This document shows positions 9,297 to 17,494 of a stretch of 64,000 bases of DNA, one piece after another. The notes beneath the pieces were generated by a model. That model was not told where the DNA came from and made no database searches. It saw only the letters and a list, made by a program, of their open reading frames with translations. A program made the position numbers and the translations under genes. Source of the DNA: Chthoniobacterales bacterium (GTDB lineage: Bacteria > Verrucomicrobiota > Verrucomicrobiia > Chthoniobacterales > JAATET01); the NCBI GenBank assembly GCA_036569045.1, contig DATCRI010000011.1:88099-152098 (forward strand), in the 5' to 3' direction. The stretch's first letter is position 1. The number at the start of each line of letters is the position of its first letter.

Positions 9297-10136
9297 TTAG
9301 CGCCGGCCGCTGCCGCTGCCTGGCGGGGGTGTCTCGACGGGCACGCGGTAGTCGGGATCGTCGAGGTCCTGGGCGTTGCGATTCCAGAGGCGCATGTCGC
9401 GCAACTGCTTCGGCGCCATCATCCGGATGCTGCCGTCGAGGAAAACGCAGACGGCGAGACCGTTGTGACGGAAATCGATGTTGCCGTAGTTGCCCGGTGG
9501 CTTGTCGCGGGCGTCGTCATCAGTGTCAGAGGAATCCCAGACCTTCACCCGCTTGTTCGGCGGCTCGAGCCGGTTGTAGCCGTCGACCTTCTTGTCCCCG
9601 GCGCCGTATCCGGCGCTGGCGAAAAGCAGCATCGACGACGGCTTGCTGACCTGCCCCATGCGGGTCGCGCAATCCTCTTTCATACTGAGTTCTCCATTCT
9701 CCCACTCCCCGCCGACGTAGTAGAGGTTCATGCCGAGCGCGGGAAACAGGCTCGTCGCGTAGGTCGAATCCATCCCGGAATTCTTGATCTGGGCCTTGTT
9801 GCGATTCACCAGGATCACCCCCTCGAGCCCGTAGTCGAAGTAGGGCGCCAGCCGGTAGGGATAGCGATGCGCGGCCTCCGGAGGGATGGAGAGCCCTCCC
9901 GCCGTATAGCCGCTGGCAGTGTCGTCAAACCCCGGCAGAAACACCCCGTCGTTGTCCGCCGTCGCCGCGGCGTAAGCGGACGCCAGGGTGCGGGCGGCGG
10001 CGGTTTCCCGGGCGGTGTAGCCGCTCTCCATCGCGCCCCGGGTGACGGCAAATGTGATCGATGTCAGGACGAGGACGATCACGAGCCCCGCCATCATCTC
10101 CACGAGGGTAAAACCAGATTCTCTGTAAATTCTCAC
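9297..10136 (-). CDS. Type IV pilin-like/type II secretion pseudopilin with H-X9-DG motif
   Basis: A 279-residue prepilin. The leader MRIYRESG is followed by FTLVEMMAGLVIVLVLTSI, giving a prepilin peptidase site after Gly8 and the conserved Glu at +5. Near the C-terminus HNGLAVCVFLDG matches the H-X9-DG motif typical of the very large pseudopilin families of Planctomycetota, Verrucomicrobiota and Lentisphaerota. The only start giving a correct leader is GTG 10136. It lies between PEP-CTERM genes rather than with secretion-machine genes, suggesting a surface or export role with them. It ends in a Pro/Gly/Ser-rich tail (PPPGSGSGRR). Confidence 0.85.
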   Translation of the reverse strand: MRIYRESGFTLVEMMAGLVIVLVLTSITFAVTRGAMESGYTARETAAARTLASAYAAATADNDGVFLPGFDDTASGYTAGGLSIPPEAAHRYPYRLAPYFDYGLEGVILVNRNKAQIKNSGMDSTYATSLFPALGMNLYYVGGEWENGELSMKEDCATRMGQVSKPSSMLLFASAGYGAGDKKVDGYNRLEPPNKRVKVWDSSDTDDDARDKPPGNYGNIDFRHNGLAVCVFLDGSIRMMAPKQLRDMRLWNRNAQDLDDPDYRVPVETPPPGSGSGRR

Positions 10137-10146
10137 TGCGCCGAGG

Positions 10147-10211
10147 CTAGCGGGCAGGGAATTGCAGCGCTGTCGGCGGCTTGTGAAAGATTAGCGGGGA
10201 ATTGCGCTTTC
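10147..10211. promoter_or_regulatory. Upstream element: two TAGCGGG..GGAATTGC repeats before the pseudopilin gene
   Basis: Two imperfect direct repeats occur on the plus strand just upstream of the pseudopilin start: CTAGCGGGCAGGGAATTGCA (10147-10166) and TTAGCGGGGAATTGCGC (from 10191). Related strings occur upstream of the two neighbouring PEP-CTERM genes in both orientations. It may be a shared regulator site, though this is not proven by sequence alone. Confidence 0.35.
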
Positions 10212-10309
10212 CGGGCTCTCGCCGACAATGCGATCCGTCCGATCGGAAAGAAAAAGGCGACGGACTCATCGCCCGCCGCCTTCGTGATTCGAAAGATCCT
10301 CGCCCCCGT

Positions 10310-10960
10310 TTATGCCGCCAGACTTACCCGCCGCCGGCGCATGACGATCAACAACCCAAGCAGAGCCGCCACGCAAACGGCATATTCATGCGGCTCGGGC
10401 ACCGCCTGGATGAGCGCCACCTCGGTGTAAGCCGTGTGAGCGCTCGGCGTGGTCCACTCCATGGAAAACGCGTTGGCCGTTCCCAGGGCGCTCACGTCCC
10501 AGTCCCATGTGTAGCGGACATACGATTGTCCCATTTCAACCTGGCCCGTCGGCGCCGCCGAGAACGCAGTTGCCGACTGCAAACCGTTGAAGCTGAGCGT
10601 CGCAGAGCTTTCGGAGAACACGGAGGAACTCACGAACGACAACGTGACCGTTTTGACGCCTGAGAGGACGTTGCTCGTGGAAAGATCGAACGCCGGGGTG
10701 GAGAAAAACGTATAGTAGAACGAGTCGTAGAGTCCGCCCGAAGTTGCTCCCGTGACAATGAGGTCGGCGCCGCTATCCGATGCAGTATCGGGATTGAGGA
10801 CACCGCCGGTGCCCGGGGTCCAATTCGGCTGATTGGCCAGCGTCCATGCCCCGCCAGCGGCGCTCCACAGATCCACCTGCGTCTGGGCGCGCACGGAAAG
10901 AGGAGCCGCGACTCCGAAAAGAGCGACAAGGGCGAACCTGGAGAAGGAAATAAGTTTCAT
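10310..10960 (-). CDS. Small PEP-CTERM surface protein
   Basis: A 216-residue exported protein. It has a signal peptide (MKLISFSRFALVALFGVAAP, probable cleavage at VRAQ), a low-complexity Ser/Thr/Gly-rich middle predicted to be all-beta, and a C-terminal sorting tripartite signal: VPEPHEYAVCVAALLGLLIV followed by MRRRRVSLAA. It is probably anchored or processed by an exosortase encoded elsewhere. The mature region matches no domain I know. It is preceded by a perfect 9-base inverted repeat (10979-11012) that also contains the motif shared with its neighbours. Confidence 0.8.
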   Translation of the reverse strand: MKLISFSRFALVALFGVAAPLSVRAQTQVDLWSAAGGAWTLANQPNWTPGTGGVLNPDTASDSGADLIVTGATSGGLYDSFYYTFFSTPAFDLSTSNVLSGVKTVTLSFVSSSVFSESSATLSFNGLQSATAFSAAPTGQVEMGQSYVRYTWDWDVSALGTANAFSMEWTTPSAHTAYTEVALIQAVPEPHEYAVCVAALLGLLIVMRRRRVSLAA

Positions 10961-10978
10961 TGCGGCGAAGACTAGGCC

Positions 10979-11012
10979 CTTCGCAAGTTCCCGCTAACGG
11001 TCACTTGCGAAG
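10979..11012. promoter_or_regulatory. Perfect inverted repeat before a PEP-CTERM gene
   Basis: CTTCGCAAG (10979-10987) and CTTGCGAAG (11004-11012) are exact inverted copies separated by a 16-base spacer that contains CCCGCTAACGG. It lies 19-52 bases upstream of the ATG at 10960, in the region expected for promoter or operator. A related CCCTT..CCCGCTAACG arrangement occurs at 11866-11886 before the next PEP-CTERM gene. Confidence 0.45.
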
Positions 11013-11029
11013 CTTTTGCGGTAAGTTGA

Positions 11030-11842
11030 TCAACCGCGAATCCTTGTCGCTCGCGTGCGATAAACCCGGAAGGCCAACAAGGCCACGAGCGCCCCGCCGA
11101 TCGCCCAAGTGCCGGGCTCGGGAACAGCTGTGACCGAAGCGAAGTCTACTGAGAAAGCGTCGATCGAGCGTGAGAAAGAATTGTTCTTGGGAAGCGCGAT
11201 GCTCACGGTCGACGAGCCGGTATCCGTGAGACCGGCGAGGGAAGCGTCCCAATACCAGGTGGTCACCGAATAGGTGCCTGCGGTCGAATTCGTATCTCCA
11301 CTGCCGGTGGTCGTGTAAAAGCCGTCAGCGCCAACCGCCGTCGAATTGATCGTCAGGATCGGCGTGAAGCCATTGGCGTCCGCCAGCGTCGCCGTGCTGC
11401 CGGCCCGCTTGATCTGAAGGATCACGCCGTAGGCCGTGAAGTTGAGCGTGGCATTGATCGTGAACGTGACGTTGTTGCCGCCGTTCAGAAACACATCCGT
11501 TCCGTAGGTGTTTCCGGTCATCCCTCCGACGAAGTCGTAGACCCCGGCGCCTTGAGCGAAATTGTTGGTCTGGGCGACGGATTGCGCGAGGGTCGCGGAA
11601 GTCGTGCCCGATGATTCGCCCGGAGCCAGATTCGAAAATGTCATGGTGCCGGCGGGGGCAGGCGTCGAGGTGAAGTCCACGTTCGAGAAGCTGTCCCACG
11701 TTGCGTAGGCCGTGCCGACGTCGCCTCGATTCCATGCGCTCTCGGCCGGGATATCACTGATTCCGAGCATGGTGGCCTGCGTTGTGGCAGTCAGGGAAAG
11801 AAAGGCGATTACGCCAAAAAGGAATTTTGAGTGTGTCGTCAT
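11030..11842 (-). CDS. PEP-CTERM surface protein
   Basis: A 270-residue exported protein with a signal peptide (MTTHSKFLFGVIAFLSLTAT, cleavage near TQA), a Thr/Gly/Asn-rich beta-type middle and the C-terminal sorting signal AVPEPGTWAIGGALVALLAF followed by a basic tail (RVYRTRATRIRG). Its stop lies 70 bases before the next PEP-CTERM gene on the same strand. The mature part is not recognisable, although the layout is that of verrucomicrobial PEP-CTERM surface proteins. Exosortase is not encoded in the window. Confidence 0.82.
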   Translation of the reverse strand: MTTHSKFLFGVIAFLSLTATTQATMLGISDIPAESAWNRGDVGTAYATWDSFSNVDFTSTPAPAGTMTFSNLAPGESSGTTSATLAQSVAQTNNFAQGAGVYDFVGGMTGNTYGTDVFLNGGNNVTFTINATLNFTAYGVILQIKRAGSTATLADANGFTPILTINSTAVGADGFYTTTGSGDTNSTAGTYSVTTWYWDASLAGLTDTGSSTVSIALPKNNSFSRSIDAFSVDFASVTAVPEPGTWAIGGALVALLAFRVYRTRATRIRG

Positions 11843-11857
11843 GGTTGGCCGGGATGC

Positions 11858-11920
11858 CTAACGAACCCTTGCCCCCCCCGCTAACGAGCCGTTGCCAAAG
11901 ATTAGCGCGCGCTTGCGAAT
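11858..11920. promoter_or_regulatory. Candidate regulatory region before a PEP-CTERM gene
   Basis: Contains CCCTTGC plus a run of eight C residues, then CCCGCTAACG (11877-11886), GTTGCC, and TTAGCGCGCGCTTGCGAAT (11902-11920). The order CCCTT..CCCGCTAACG..TTGC is the same as in the leader of the gene at 10310-10960, and TTAGCG..TTGCG recurs before the pseudopilin gene. The position 16-78 bases upstream of the ATG suits a promoter or operator. Confidence 0.35.
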
Positions 11921-11938
11921 CGCGGCACAAATGCCTGC

Positions 11939-12090
11939 TCAGCCCGCATCCATGCGACCGAAGATCGCAGCGGCCTGCGTCACACGCTTCGCGCGACCGA
12001 CGAGCACGAGCCAGTCGCCGCCACGATCGCGATGATGAGCACCGAGTGCGCAATCGTGGGGGCTACCAAAAGATCGTGCAGCCAGTTCAT
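11939..12090 (-). pseudogene. Probable remnant of a YidE/AspT-type transporter gene
   Basis: From ATG 12090 a 36-codon frame starts MNWLHDLLVAPTIAHSVLII and continues AIVAAT before a stop at 11980. This resembles the N-terminus and first helix of YidE/YbjL/AspT-type transporters (MNW..LL....AHAVLVLALV). From about 12010 another frame reads GDWLVLVGRAKRVTQAAAIF, which looks like the end of a TrkA-C (RCK) domain, the domain found in the middle of those proteins. The simplest reading is a gene that lost several hundred internal codons. The two pieces are short, so the assignment is tentative. The rest of the gene-poor 11843-12368 stretch holds nothing else that I recognise. Confidence 0.4.
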
Positions 12091-12315
12091 AGGGATATGG
12101 GAGCTTCCCACGGTGGGACGCAAGCACGGCGATCAATCCTCTTCATGAAATTTGACGGGATGGATTTTCCCATTCGGCCGCAAGAGGACTCACGCCTTGT
12201 CGCGGTGCTCCCTTCGAGCAGGTGGCGTCCGATCTGCAGGCCGAGCCTCGCAACTTGATCGAGTGGAACAGGCGGTCCGCTGATCATGGAATATCCCCTT
12301 TCCTTGAGTCTCCGT

Positions 12316-12345
12316 TCGCCCGCTTCATCGAACCGAGGCGGGCGA
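12316..12345 (-). terminator. Hairpin downstream of pckG
   Basis: TCGCCCGC (12316-12323) pairs perfectly with GCGGGCGA (12338-12345) around a 14-base loop, about 25 bases beyond the pckG stop. No T-run follows on the minus strand, so if it terminates pckG transcription it is not a canonical intrinsic terminator. Confidence 0.35.
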
Positions 12346-12368
12346 TCCGGATTACGGGGACCGCATCT

Positions 12369-14195
12369 TTACAGACGTGAGATGAGCAACTCGCGCTGGA
12401 ACAGCAGTTCCTTCGGCAGGTCGGCGTTCAGATTGATGAACAGTTCGTCCTGCAGCATGAGCTCGCGTTTCCAGCCCTGGACGTCGATGGCCAGCGCCTT
12501 CTCGAGCGTCGCGAAATCGTAACCCTCGAGGCCGTCGATATTGATGTCCTCGGCGGCGGGCATCCAGCCGAGGGGAGTTTCCTCGGCGTAAACCGTGCCG
12601 TGGCAGCGGTCGATGATCCACTTCAGCACGCGCATGTTGTCGCCGAAGCCAGGCCAGAGGAACCTGCCGTCCTCATCCTTGCGGAACCAGTTCACGTGAA
12701 AGATCTTCGGCACGCGCCTGATCTCCTTTCGCATCTCCAGCCAGTGGGCGAAGTAATCGCCCATGTTGTAGCCGGCGAACGGGAGCATGGCCATGGGGTC
12801 GCGGCGCACGGCGCCGAGCGTGCCGGCGGCGGCGGCGGTCATTTCCGAGCCCATCGTCGCGCCGAGGTAGGTGCCGTGGATCCAGTTGAACGCCTGGAAG
12901 ACGAGCGGCATCGTGGTGGCGCGGCGACCGCCGAAGACGAACGCGGTGATCGGCACGCCGGCGGGATCGTCCGCCTTGTCGTCGAGCACGGGATTGTTGG
13001 CCATCGGCGCGGTGAAACGGGCATTCGCGTGGGCGGCGGGCCGGCCACAGCCAGGGGTCCATTCCTTGCCGGTCCAGTCGGTGAGCCTGGCCGGCGGCTC
13101 GTCGGTGAGGCCTTCCCACCACACATCGCCGTCCTCCGTGAGTGCGACGTTGGTAAAGATCGTGTCGCGTTCGCAGCATCTCAGGGCGTTGAGGTTCGAC
13201 CGGGCCGACGTGCCGGGCGCGACGCCGAAGTAGCCGGCCTCGGGATTGATCGCGTAAAGGCGACCGTCCGCACCGGGCTTGATCCACGCGATGTCGTCGC
13301 CGATGGTCGTGACCTTCCAGCCGTCGAATTCCTTCGGCGGGATGAGCATCGCAAAGTTCGTCTTGCCGCAGGCACTTGGAAAGGCGGCGGCGACGTAGTC
13401 CTTCCTGCCCTCGGGCGATTCGACGCCGACGATGAGCATGTGCTCGGCCATCCAGCCTTCATCGCGGGCCATGCACGAGGCGATGCGCAGCGCAAAGCAC
13501 TTCTTCCCGAGCAGCGCGTTCCCGCCGTAGCCCGAGCCGTAGCTCCAGATCTCGCGGGTCTCAGGGAAATGGACGATGTATTTGGTTTCGCGGTTACAAG
13601 GCCACGGAACGTCGGCCTCGTCGGGGCCGAGCGGCGCGCCAACGGTGTGAACGCACGGCACGAATCTGCCGTTCTCACCGAGCTGGTCGAGCACGGCCTG
13701 CCCCATGCGAGTCATGATGCGCATGTTCACCGCGACGTAGGGCGAGTCGGAGATCTCGACGCCGATGTGGGCGATTTTCGAGCCGATCGGGCCCATGCTG
13801 AACGGCACGACAAACATCGTGCGGCCTTTCATGCAGCCGGTGAAGAGCGGCTCGAGCGTGGCGCGCATCTCATCGGGCGCCATCCAGTTGTTCGTCGGTC
13901 CGGCGTCCTTCCTGCGTATGCTGCAGATGAACGTGCGGTCCTCGACGCGAGCGACGTCCGACGGATCCGATAGCGCGAGATAGCTATTCGGGCGCCTGGC
14001 GGGATTGAGCTTCCGGAAAGTGCCGGCATCGACTAGCGTCTGGCAAAGCTCGTCGTATTCCTCCTGCGAGCCATCGCACCAGCGGACGTCATCCGGCTGG
14101 CACAGGGCGCGGATTTCTTCGACCCACGCGAGCAAAGCCCGGTTACGGGTAGGGGCGGCCTGGACTGCGGTTGGGGCGACTTCGGTGGTGATCAT
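12369..14195 (-). CDS. pckG: Phosphoenolpyruvate carboxykinase (GTP)
   Basis: Cytoplasmic gluconeogenic enzyme converting oxaloacetate and GTP to phosphoenolpyruvate, GDP and CO2. The 608-residue length matches the GTP-dependent class. The kinase-1a loop [13 protein letters not shown] is near residues 271-283 with the class-specific reactive cysteine (Cys276), and the metal-binding GDDIAWI follows at ~299-305. The GTP class is also supported by [15 protein letters not shown] 14195 is immediately preceded by a perfect inverted repeat (14199-14214) and lacks an obvious Shine-Dalgarno. Likely a single-gene transcript. Confidence 0.96.
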   Translation of the reverse strand: MITTEVAPTAVQAAPTRNRALLAWVEEIRALCQPDDVRWCDGSQEEYDELCQTLVDAGTFRKLNPARRPNSYLALSDPSDVARVEDRTFICSIRRKDAGPTNNWMAPDEMRATLEPLFTGCMKGRTMFVVPFSMGPIGSKIAHIGVEISDSPYVAVNMRIMTRMGQAVLDQLGENGRFVPCVHTVGAPLGPDEADVPWPCNRETKYIVHFPETREIWSYGSGYGGNALLGKKCFALRIASCMARDEGWMAEHMLIVGVESPEGRKDYVAAAFPSACGKTNFAMLIPPKEFDGWKVTTIGDDIAWIKPGADGRLYAINPEAGYFGVAPGTSARSNLNALRCCERDTIFTNVALTEDGDVWWEGLTDEPPARLTDWTGKEWTPGCGRPAAHANARFTAPMANNPVLDDKADDPAGVPITAFVFGGRRATTMPLVFQAFNWIHGTYLGATMGSEMTAAAAGTLGAVRRDPMAMLPFAGYNMGDYFAHWLEMRKEIRRVPKIFHVNWFRKDEDGRFLWPGFGDNMRVLKWIIDRCHGTVYAEETPLGWMPAAEDINIDGLEGYDFATLEKALAIDVQGWKRELMLQDELFINLNADLPKELLFQRELLISRL

Positions 14196-14198
14196 GAT

Positions 14199-14214
14199 CC
14201 GATGGTGCCATCGG
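14199..14214 (-). promoter_or_regulatory. Palindrome just upstream of the pckG start codon
   Basis: CCGATGG and CCATCGG form exact 7-base arms around a 2-base centre, three bases before the pckG ATG where the ribosome-binding site would be. It could be an operator or an mRNA hairpin that masks the start. No known motif is recognised. Confidence 0.3.
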
Positions 14215-14270
14215 TCGGGTCCAGCGCGATACCCGTGACTTGCTCAAACCCGCTCCCTTTTTGCCAAAAA

Positions 14271-14777
14271 TCACGCCTCGACCGGCACCGGCTCCATCAC
14301 GAAATGGCTGAGGCGGATGCCGGCCTCGGCGGCAGTGTAATCGATCCGCTCAATCTCGGTCTCGACCACCGCAAGGGCAAACTTCCCGTCGAACGTGTTC
14401 AGAAAATAGAGATGCGACTTGTCCTCGATGATCTTCCACGCGCGCTTGATCGTGACGGTATCGACATGCACCTGCGCGGTGCCGCGGAGATTGAGGGCGA
14501 CCGTGAAATCCTCGTTCGCGAACAGCCAGTCCACCTGCGGATTCACGCGGATGTGGCGGACCTTCGCGCTGTGCGCGGCCGTGAGCGTGAGCAGACGCGG
14601 GAAGGTGTCGAGAGTGAGGGTCGCCATCCAACGGGCATGAGGGGCATTCTCGGAGTCGACCGTGGTGAGCACGCCGAGATGGCGTTCATTGATGATTTTC
14701 CGGGCAAGGGCGACGAGATCGTCGTTATCCGCAATCTCGAGATTCTCCTGCTGGCGGAGGGAGGAGAACGGATTCAT
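14271..14777 (-). CDS. Pyridoxamine 5'-phosphate oxidase-fold family protein
   Basis: A 168-residue protein of the split-barrel flavin-binding family (general stress protein 26-like). The core is visible in GVLTTVDSENAPHARWMATL followed by a beta-rich region including VDWLFANEDFTVALNLRG. Such proteins bind FMN, F420 or haem; the sequence does not decide which. The gene stands alone between pckG and a degenerate AraC gene. Its start at 14777 gives the usual N-terminal helix (MNPFSSLRQQENLEIADNDD) before the barrel. Confidence 0.75.
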   Translation of the reverse strand: MNPFSSLRQQENLEIADNDDLVALARKIINERHLGVLTTVDSENAPHARWMATLTLDTFPRLLTLTAAHSAKVRHIRVNPQVDWLFANEDFTVALNLRGTAQVHVDTVTIKRAWKIIEDKSHLYFLNTFDGKFALAVVETEIERIDYTAAEAGIRLSHFVMEPVPVEA

Positions 14778-14903
14778 GGCGATGGCACTTTACGCAGCCC
14801 CCCGCCGCGGCGATACACGGTCCTTGCCGGGTGCGAACCCTATATTGTCCGTTTCAGAATGGGCGGAGCCTTTCCTTTGCGCGCCGATCCGCGCCCGAGA
14901 TGG

Positions 14904-15166
14904 GGCTCGCTCGGCCAGGTCGCCCGGGCCGTGAACACGAGCACGTTCTACTTCTGCAAGATGTTCAAGAAGGCCACCGGCCTGAACTTCACCGAGTATC
15001 TCTCCCGCGTGCGCATCGAGAAGGCCAAGACGCTACTGCTGAATCCGAACCTCCGCGTGAGCGAGATCGCCTACGACGTCGGGTTCCAATCCCTCACGCA
15101 CTTCAACCGCGTCTTCCGAAAGGTCGTCGGCCTCTCGCCTACCGGCAGCAACTCACGCGGGCCTGA
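14904..15166 (+). pseudogene. Orphan AraC-type DNA-binding domain, frameshifted remnant
   Basis: Reading rightward from 14904, GSLGQVARAVNTSTFYFCKM and the following FKKATGLNFTEYLSRVRIEK and VSEIAYDVGFQSLTHFNRVF form a complete AraC double helix-turn-helix. No sensing domain and no plausible start lie upstream. At LSPT the frame breaks: the expected end YRQQLTRA-stop is present one frame over, ending at 15166. This fits a small deletion of 2 or 5 bases. The family normally has a ~200-residue N-terminal sensor (PocR type). The surrounding 14778-15178 region holds no other recognisable gene. Confidence 0.7.
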
Positions 15167-15178
15167 GCCATTGCTGCC

Positions 15179-16582
15179 TCAGCGCTCTGGCCCCGCGACG
15201 GTGGATTTCACCTCGCCATCCGACAGGCGCGAGCGCAGGACGTCCCCGGCCTTCACGGCGGCTACGGAACGCAGCGGCCGGCCATCCGCACCAAATGTGA
15301 TGGAATAGCCGCGGGCCAGCGTGGCATCGGGGCTGAGCGCCTGCAGCAGCCCCGTCGCACGGGCCGAGCGCTCGCGAAATCGACGCAACTGCCGATCGAC
15401 GGCCTCGTCGAGCAACGTGCGCGCCCGGGCCAGGTGATCTCGCCGTATCGCCACCTGGGCCGCCGGGCGATGAGCGGCGATCATGGCTCTCGCCCGGAGC
15501 AACCCTTCGCGACGGTCCTTCAGGTTGGCCGCGATCACTCGAAACATCTCCGCATGCGCTCCATCCAGCCGCTGGCGCCGCTCCCTCACGAGTCGGGCGG
15601 GCTCGCGAAACAACGCGGACCGCTCGAGGGCGACCAGCCGCGACCGTTGAAACCGCACCACGCTCACACACTCGCGCCCCATGCGGCCCACGCGCTCCCG
15701 CACGCCGCGCAGAAGCTGCCCCGCGTCCGGCACGATGAGCTCCGCCGCCGCGCTGGGGGTTGGCGCCCGAAAATCCGCCGCAAAATCGGAGAGGGTGAAG
15801 TCGATCTCGTGCCCGACCGCGCTGACCACCGGCACGCGCGAGGCCGCGATCGCGCGGGCGACGGCTTCCTCGTTGAATTCCCACAGGTCCTCGAGGCTGC
15901 CCCCGCCGCGGGTAACGACAACGAGATCCACTTCCGGCAACCCATTGCCCGGCGCCGCCGAAAATTCCCCGATCGCCGCGGCAATCTCCTTCGCCGCGCC
16001 CCGGCCCTGCACGCGCACGGGATTCACGATCACTTCCACGCCCGGCATGCGTCGATGGATCACCTTGAGAAAATCGCGGATTGCGGCCCCGGTGGGCGAG
16101 GTCACCACGCCCACTCGCGTTGGCAGCGCCGGCAGCGGACGCTTGCGCCCGGCGTCGAAGAGCCCCTCCGCCGCGAGCTTCGCCTTGAGCGCCTCGAAGC
16201 GGGCCTGCAGCGCGCCGAGCCCCTCTTCCTGCGCGAGCGCGACGACGAGCTGATATTGCCCGCGCGCCTCGTAGACCGTGAGTTCGCCAAAAAGCTGCAC
16301 CTGCATGCCGTCGGCCAGCCGAAGGCCGCGCAGGCTGCGCGCGGTCCCGGCGAAAAGCACGCAGGCAAGTTGCGAGCCGGCATCCTTGAGCGTGAAATAC
16401 TGGTGGCCCGAGGCCTGCCGGCGGAGATTGGAAATTTCCCCGCGCACCCAGATCTCGCCGAGCTTCGCCTCGAGCGCCGCGCGCACGGCGCGGGTAAGCT
16501 CCGTGACGGTGAAAATCCGCGGTGCCGCCTCGGGCACCTCCTCCGGATCCGGCGTCGCGCCGAAGCTCAGATCAAGCTGCAT
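15179..16582 (-). CDS. xseA: Exodeoxyribonuclease VII large subunit
   Basis: Catalytic subunit of ExoVII, which degrades single-stranded DNA to oligonucleotides. The 467-residue product has an N-terminal OB fold (residues ~20-110, FTVTELTRAVRAALEAKLGE then RGEISNLRRQASGHQYFTLK) and the catalytic region (TRVGVVTSPTGAAIRDFLKV, VVVTRGGGSLEDLWEFNEE, SAVGHEIDFTLSDFAADFRA). ATG 16582 is chosen because it starts MQLDLSFG directly before the OB fold and gives an 11-base overlap with the upstream pssA. The small subunit gene xseB is not adjacent. Confidence 0.94.
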   Translation of the reverse strand: MQLDLSFGATPDPEEVPEAAPRIFTVTELTRAVRAALEAKLGEIWVRGEISNLRRQASGHQYFTLKDAGSQLACVLFAGTARSLRGLRLADGMQVQLFGELTVYEARGQYQLVVALAQEEGLGALQARFEALKAKLAAEGLFDAGRKRPLPALPTRVGVVTSPTGAAIRDFLKVIHRRMPGVEVIVNPVRVQGRGAAKEIAAAIGEFSAAPGNGLPEVDLVVVTRGGGSLEDLWEFNEEAVARAIAASRVPVVSAVGHEIDFTLSDFAADFRAPTPSAAAELIVPDAGQLLRGVRERVGRMGRECVSVVRFQRSRLVALERSALFREPARLVRERRQRLDGAHAEMFRVIAANLKDRREGLLRARAMIAAHRPAAQVAIRRDHLARARTLLDEAVDRQLRRFRERSARATGLLQALSPDATLARGYSITFGADGRPLRSVAAVKAGDVLRSRLSDGEVKSTVAGPER

Positions 16583-17402
16583 CGCGCTTCTCCGGCTCCT
16601 CCTCGCCGGGCTCGTCGTCGTCCTCGATCTCCCGGCGCAACGCCTTGGAAACAAAGGGGCGCACGAAGCCGTAGAGCAGGAACGCGACGAAAAGCACCGC
16701 CGGCATCCACTGGTAATTCAGCGCCGTGAACACGAGCACGCCGATCACGACGATGAAGGCCGGCAGCGAGCGCTCGGTGCGCCAGTTCACAGCCTTGAAA
16801 CTCGGGTAGCGCACGCGGCTGAACATCAGCACCGAGAGAAAAATCATCAGCGCCGGCAGGCCAAATTTCCAGTTGCCGATTGCGCGCTGTCCCTCATTGA
16901 TCCAGAGCATGAGGAGCGTGAGTGAGGCGATCACGCCGGCCGCGGCAGGAATCGGAAAGCCCTCGAAATCCTTCGACGCGCCCTTGTGCTCGGGATCGGC
17001 CGCGAGGCAGTTGAATCGCGCGAGCCGGAGCGTGCCGCAAAGCAGGTAGAAGAAGGCGATCACCCAGCCTGTCTTGTGGAAATCGTGCAGCACGATGTCG
17101 TAGGCAAGCAGCGCCGGGGCGACGCCGAACGACACGACATCGGCCAGCGAATCAAACTCCCGGCCGAACGGACTTTCGCGCCCGCCGAGTCGCGCGAGCC
17201 GGCCATCGAGCAGATCGAAGACGCAGGCGCCGAGAATCCACGCGATGGCTTCCTTGTAGCGCCCGCTCACCAGCGCGTCGGACCCGACTTCGCCCGCGAT
17301 CTTGCCCTCGATGATGCTGCGCACCGCCGCAAAGCCGCAGAAGAGATTTCCCGCCGTCATGAGATTCGGCAGGAGATAAATTTTCGGGCCGGGGCTGCTC
17401 AT
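16572..17402 (-). CDS. pssA: CDP-diacylglycerol-serine O-phosphatidyltransferase
   Basis: Integral membrane enzyme that makes phosphatidylserine from CDP-diacylglycerol and serine, the first step of phosphatidylethanolamine synthesis. The 276-residue protein has the CDP-alcohol phosphotransferase signature D-x2-DG-x2-AR-x8-G-x3-D-x3-D (DLLDGRLARLGG to FDSLAD) near residues 63-88 and about six to seven hydrophobic helices. The C-terminus is strongly acidic (REIEDDDEPGEEEPEKRDAA). It lies 92 bases downstream of psd, the next enzyme of the same pathway, and overlaps xseA. Confidence 0.95.
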   Translation of the reverse strand: MSSPGPKIYLLPNLMTAGNLFCGFAAVRSIIEGKIAGEVGSDALVSGRYKEAIAWILGACVFDLLDGRLARLGGRESPFGREFDSLADVVSFGVAPALLAYDIVLHDFHKTGWVIAFFYLLCGTLRLARFNCLAADPEHKGASKDFEGFPIPAAAGVIASLTLLMLWINEGQRAIGNWKFGLPALMIFLSVLMFSRVRYPSFKAVNWRTERSLPAFIVVIGVLVFTALNYQWMPAVLFVAFLLYGFVRPFVSKALRREIEDDDEPGEEEPEKRDAA

Positions 17403-17494
17403 ACGTTCGTGGCGCGGCAGCCTACACCGACCGCGCGGTGAAAGGCAGCGTTATTCCGCCCCGGCGCGGACTGCGGAAGTCCTCCGTCACCCTC

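Noticed and set aside
11871..11880. C-run in front of a PEP-CTERM gene as a phase-variation tract
   Set aside because: It has only about eight C residues, lies in the untranslated leader and shows no second copy or switching frame, so it is not enough to claim phase variation.
12087..12287. A 66-codon minus-strand frame in the gene-poor stretch
   Set aside because: It has an ATG but no family resemblance and no clear ribosome-binding site, and it runs into the decayed transporter region, so I do not call it a gene.
14202..15308. The whole rightward open frame containing the AraC domain taken as one intact gene
   Set aside because: Its first ~230 codons overlap the leftward PNPOx gene and show no sensor domain, and the frame shifts at the end of the HTH, so only a remnant is supported.
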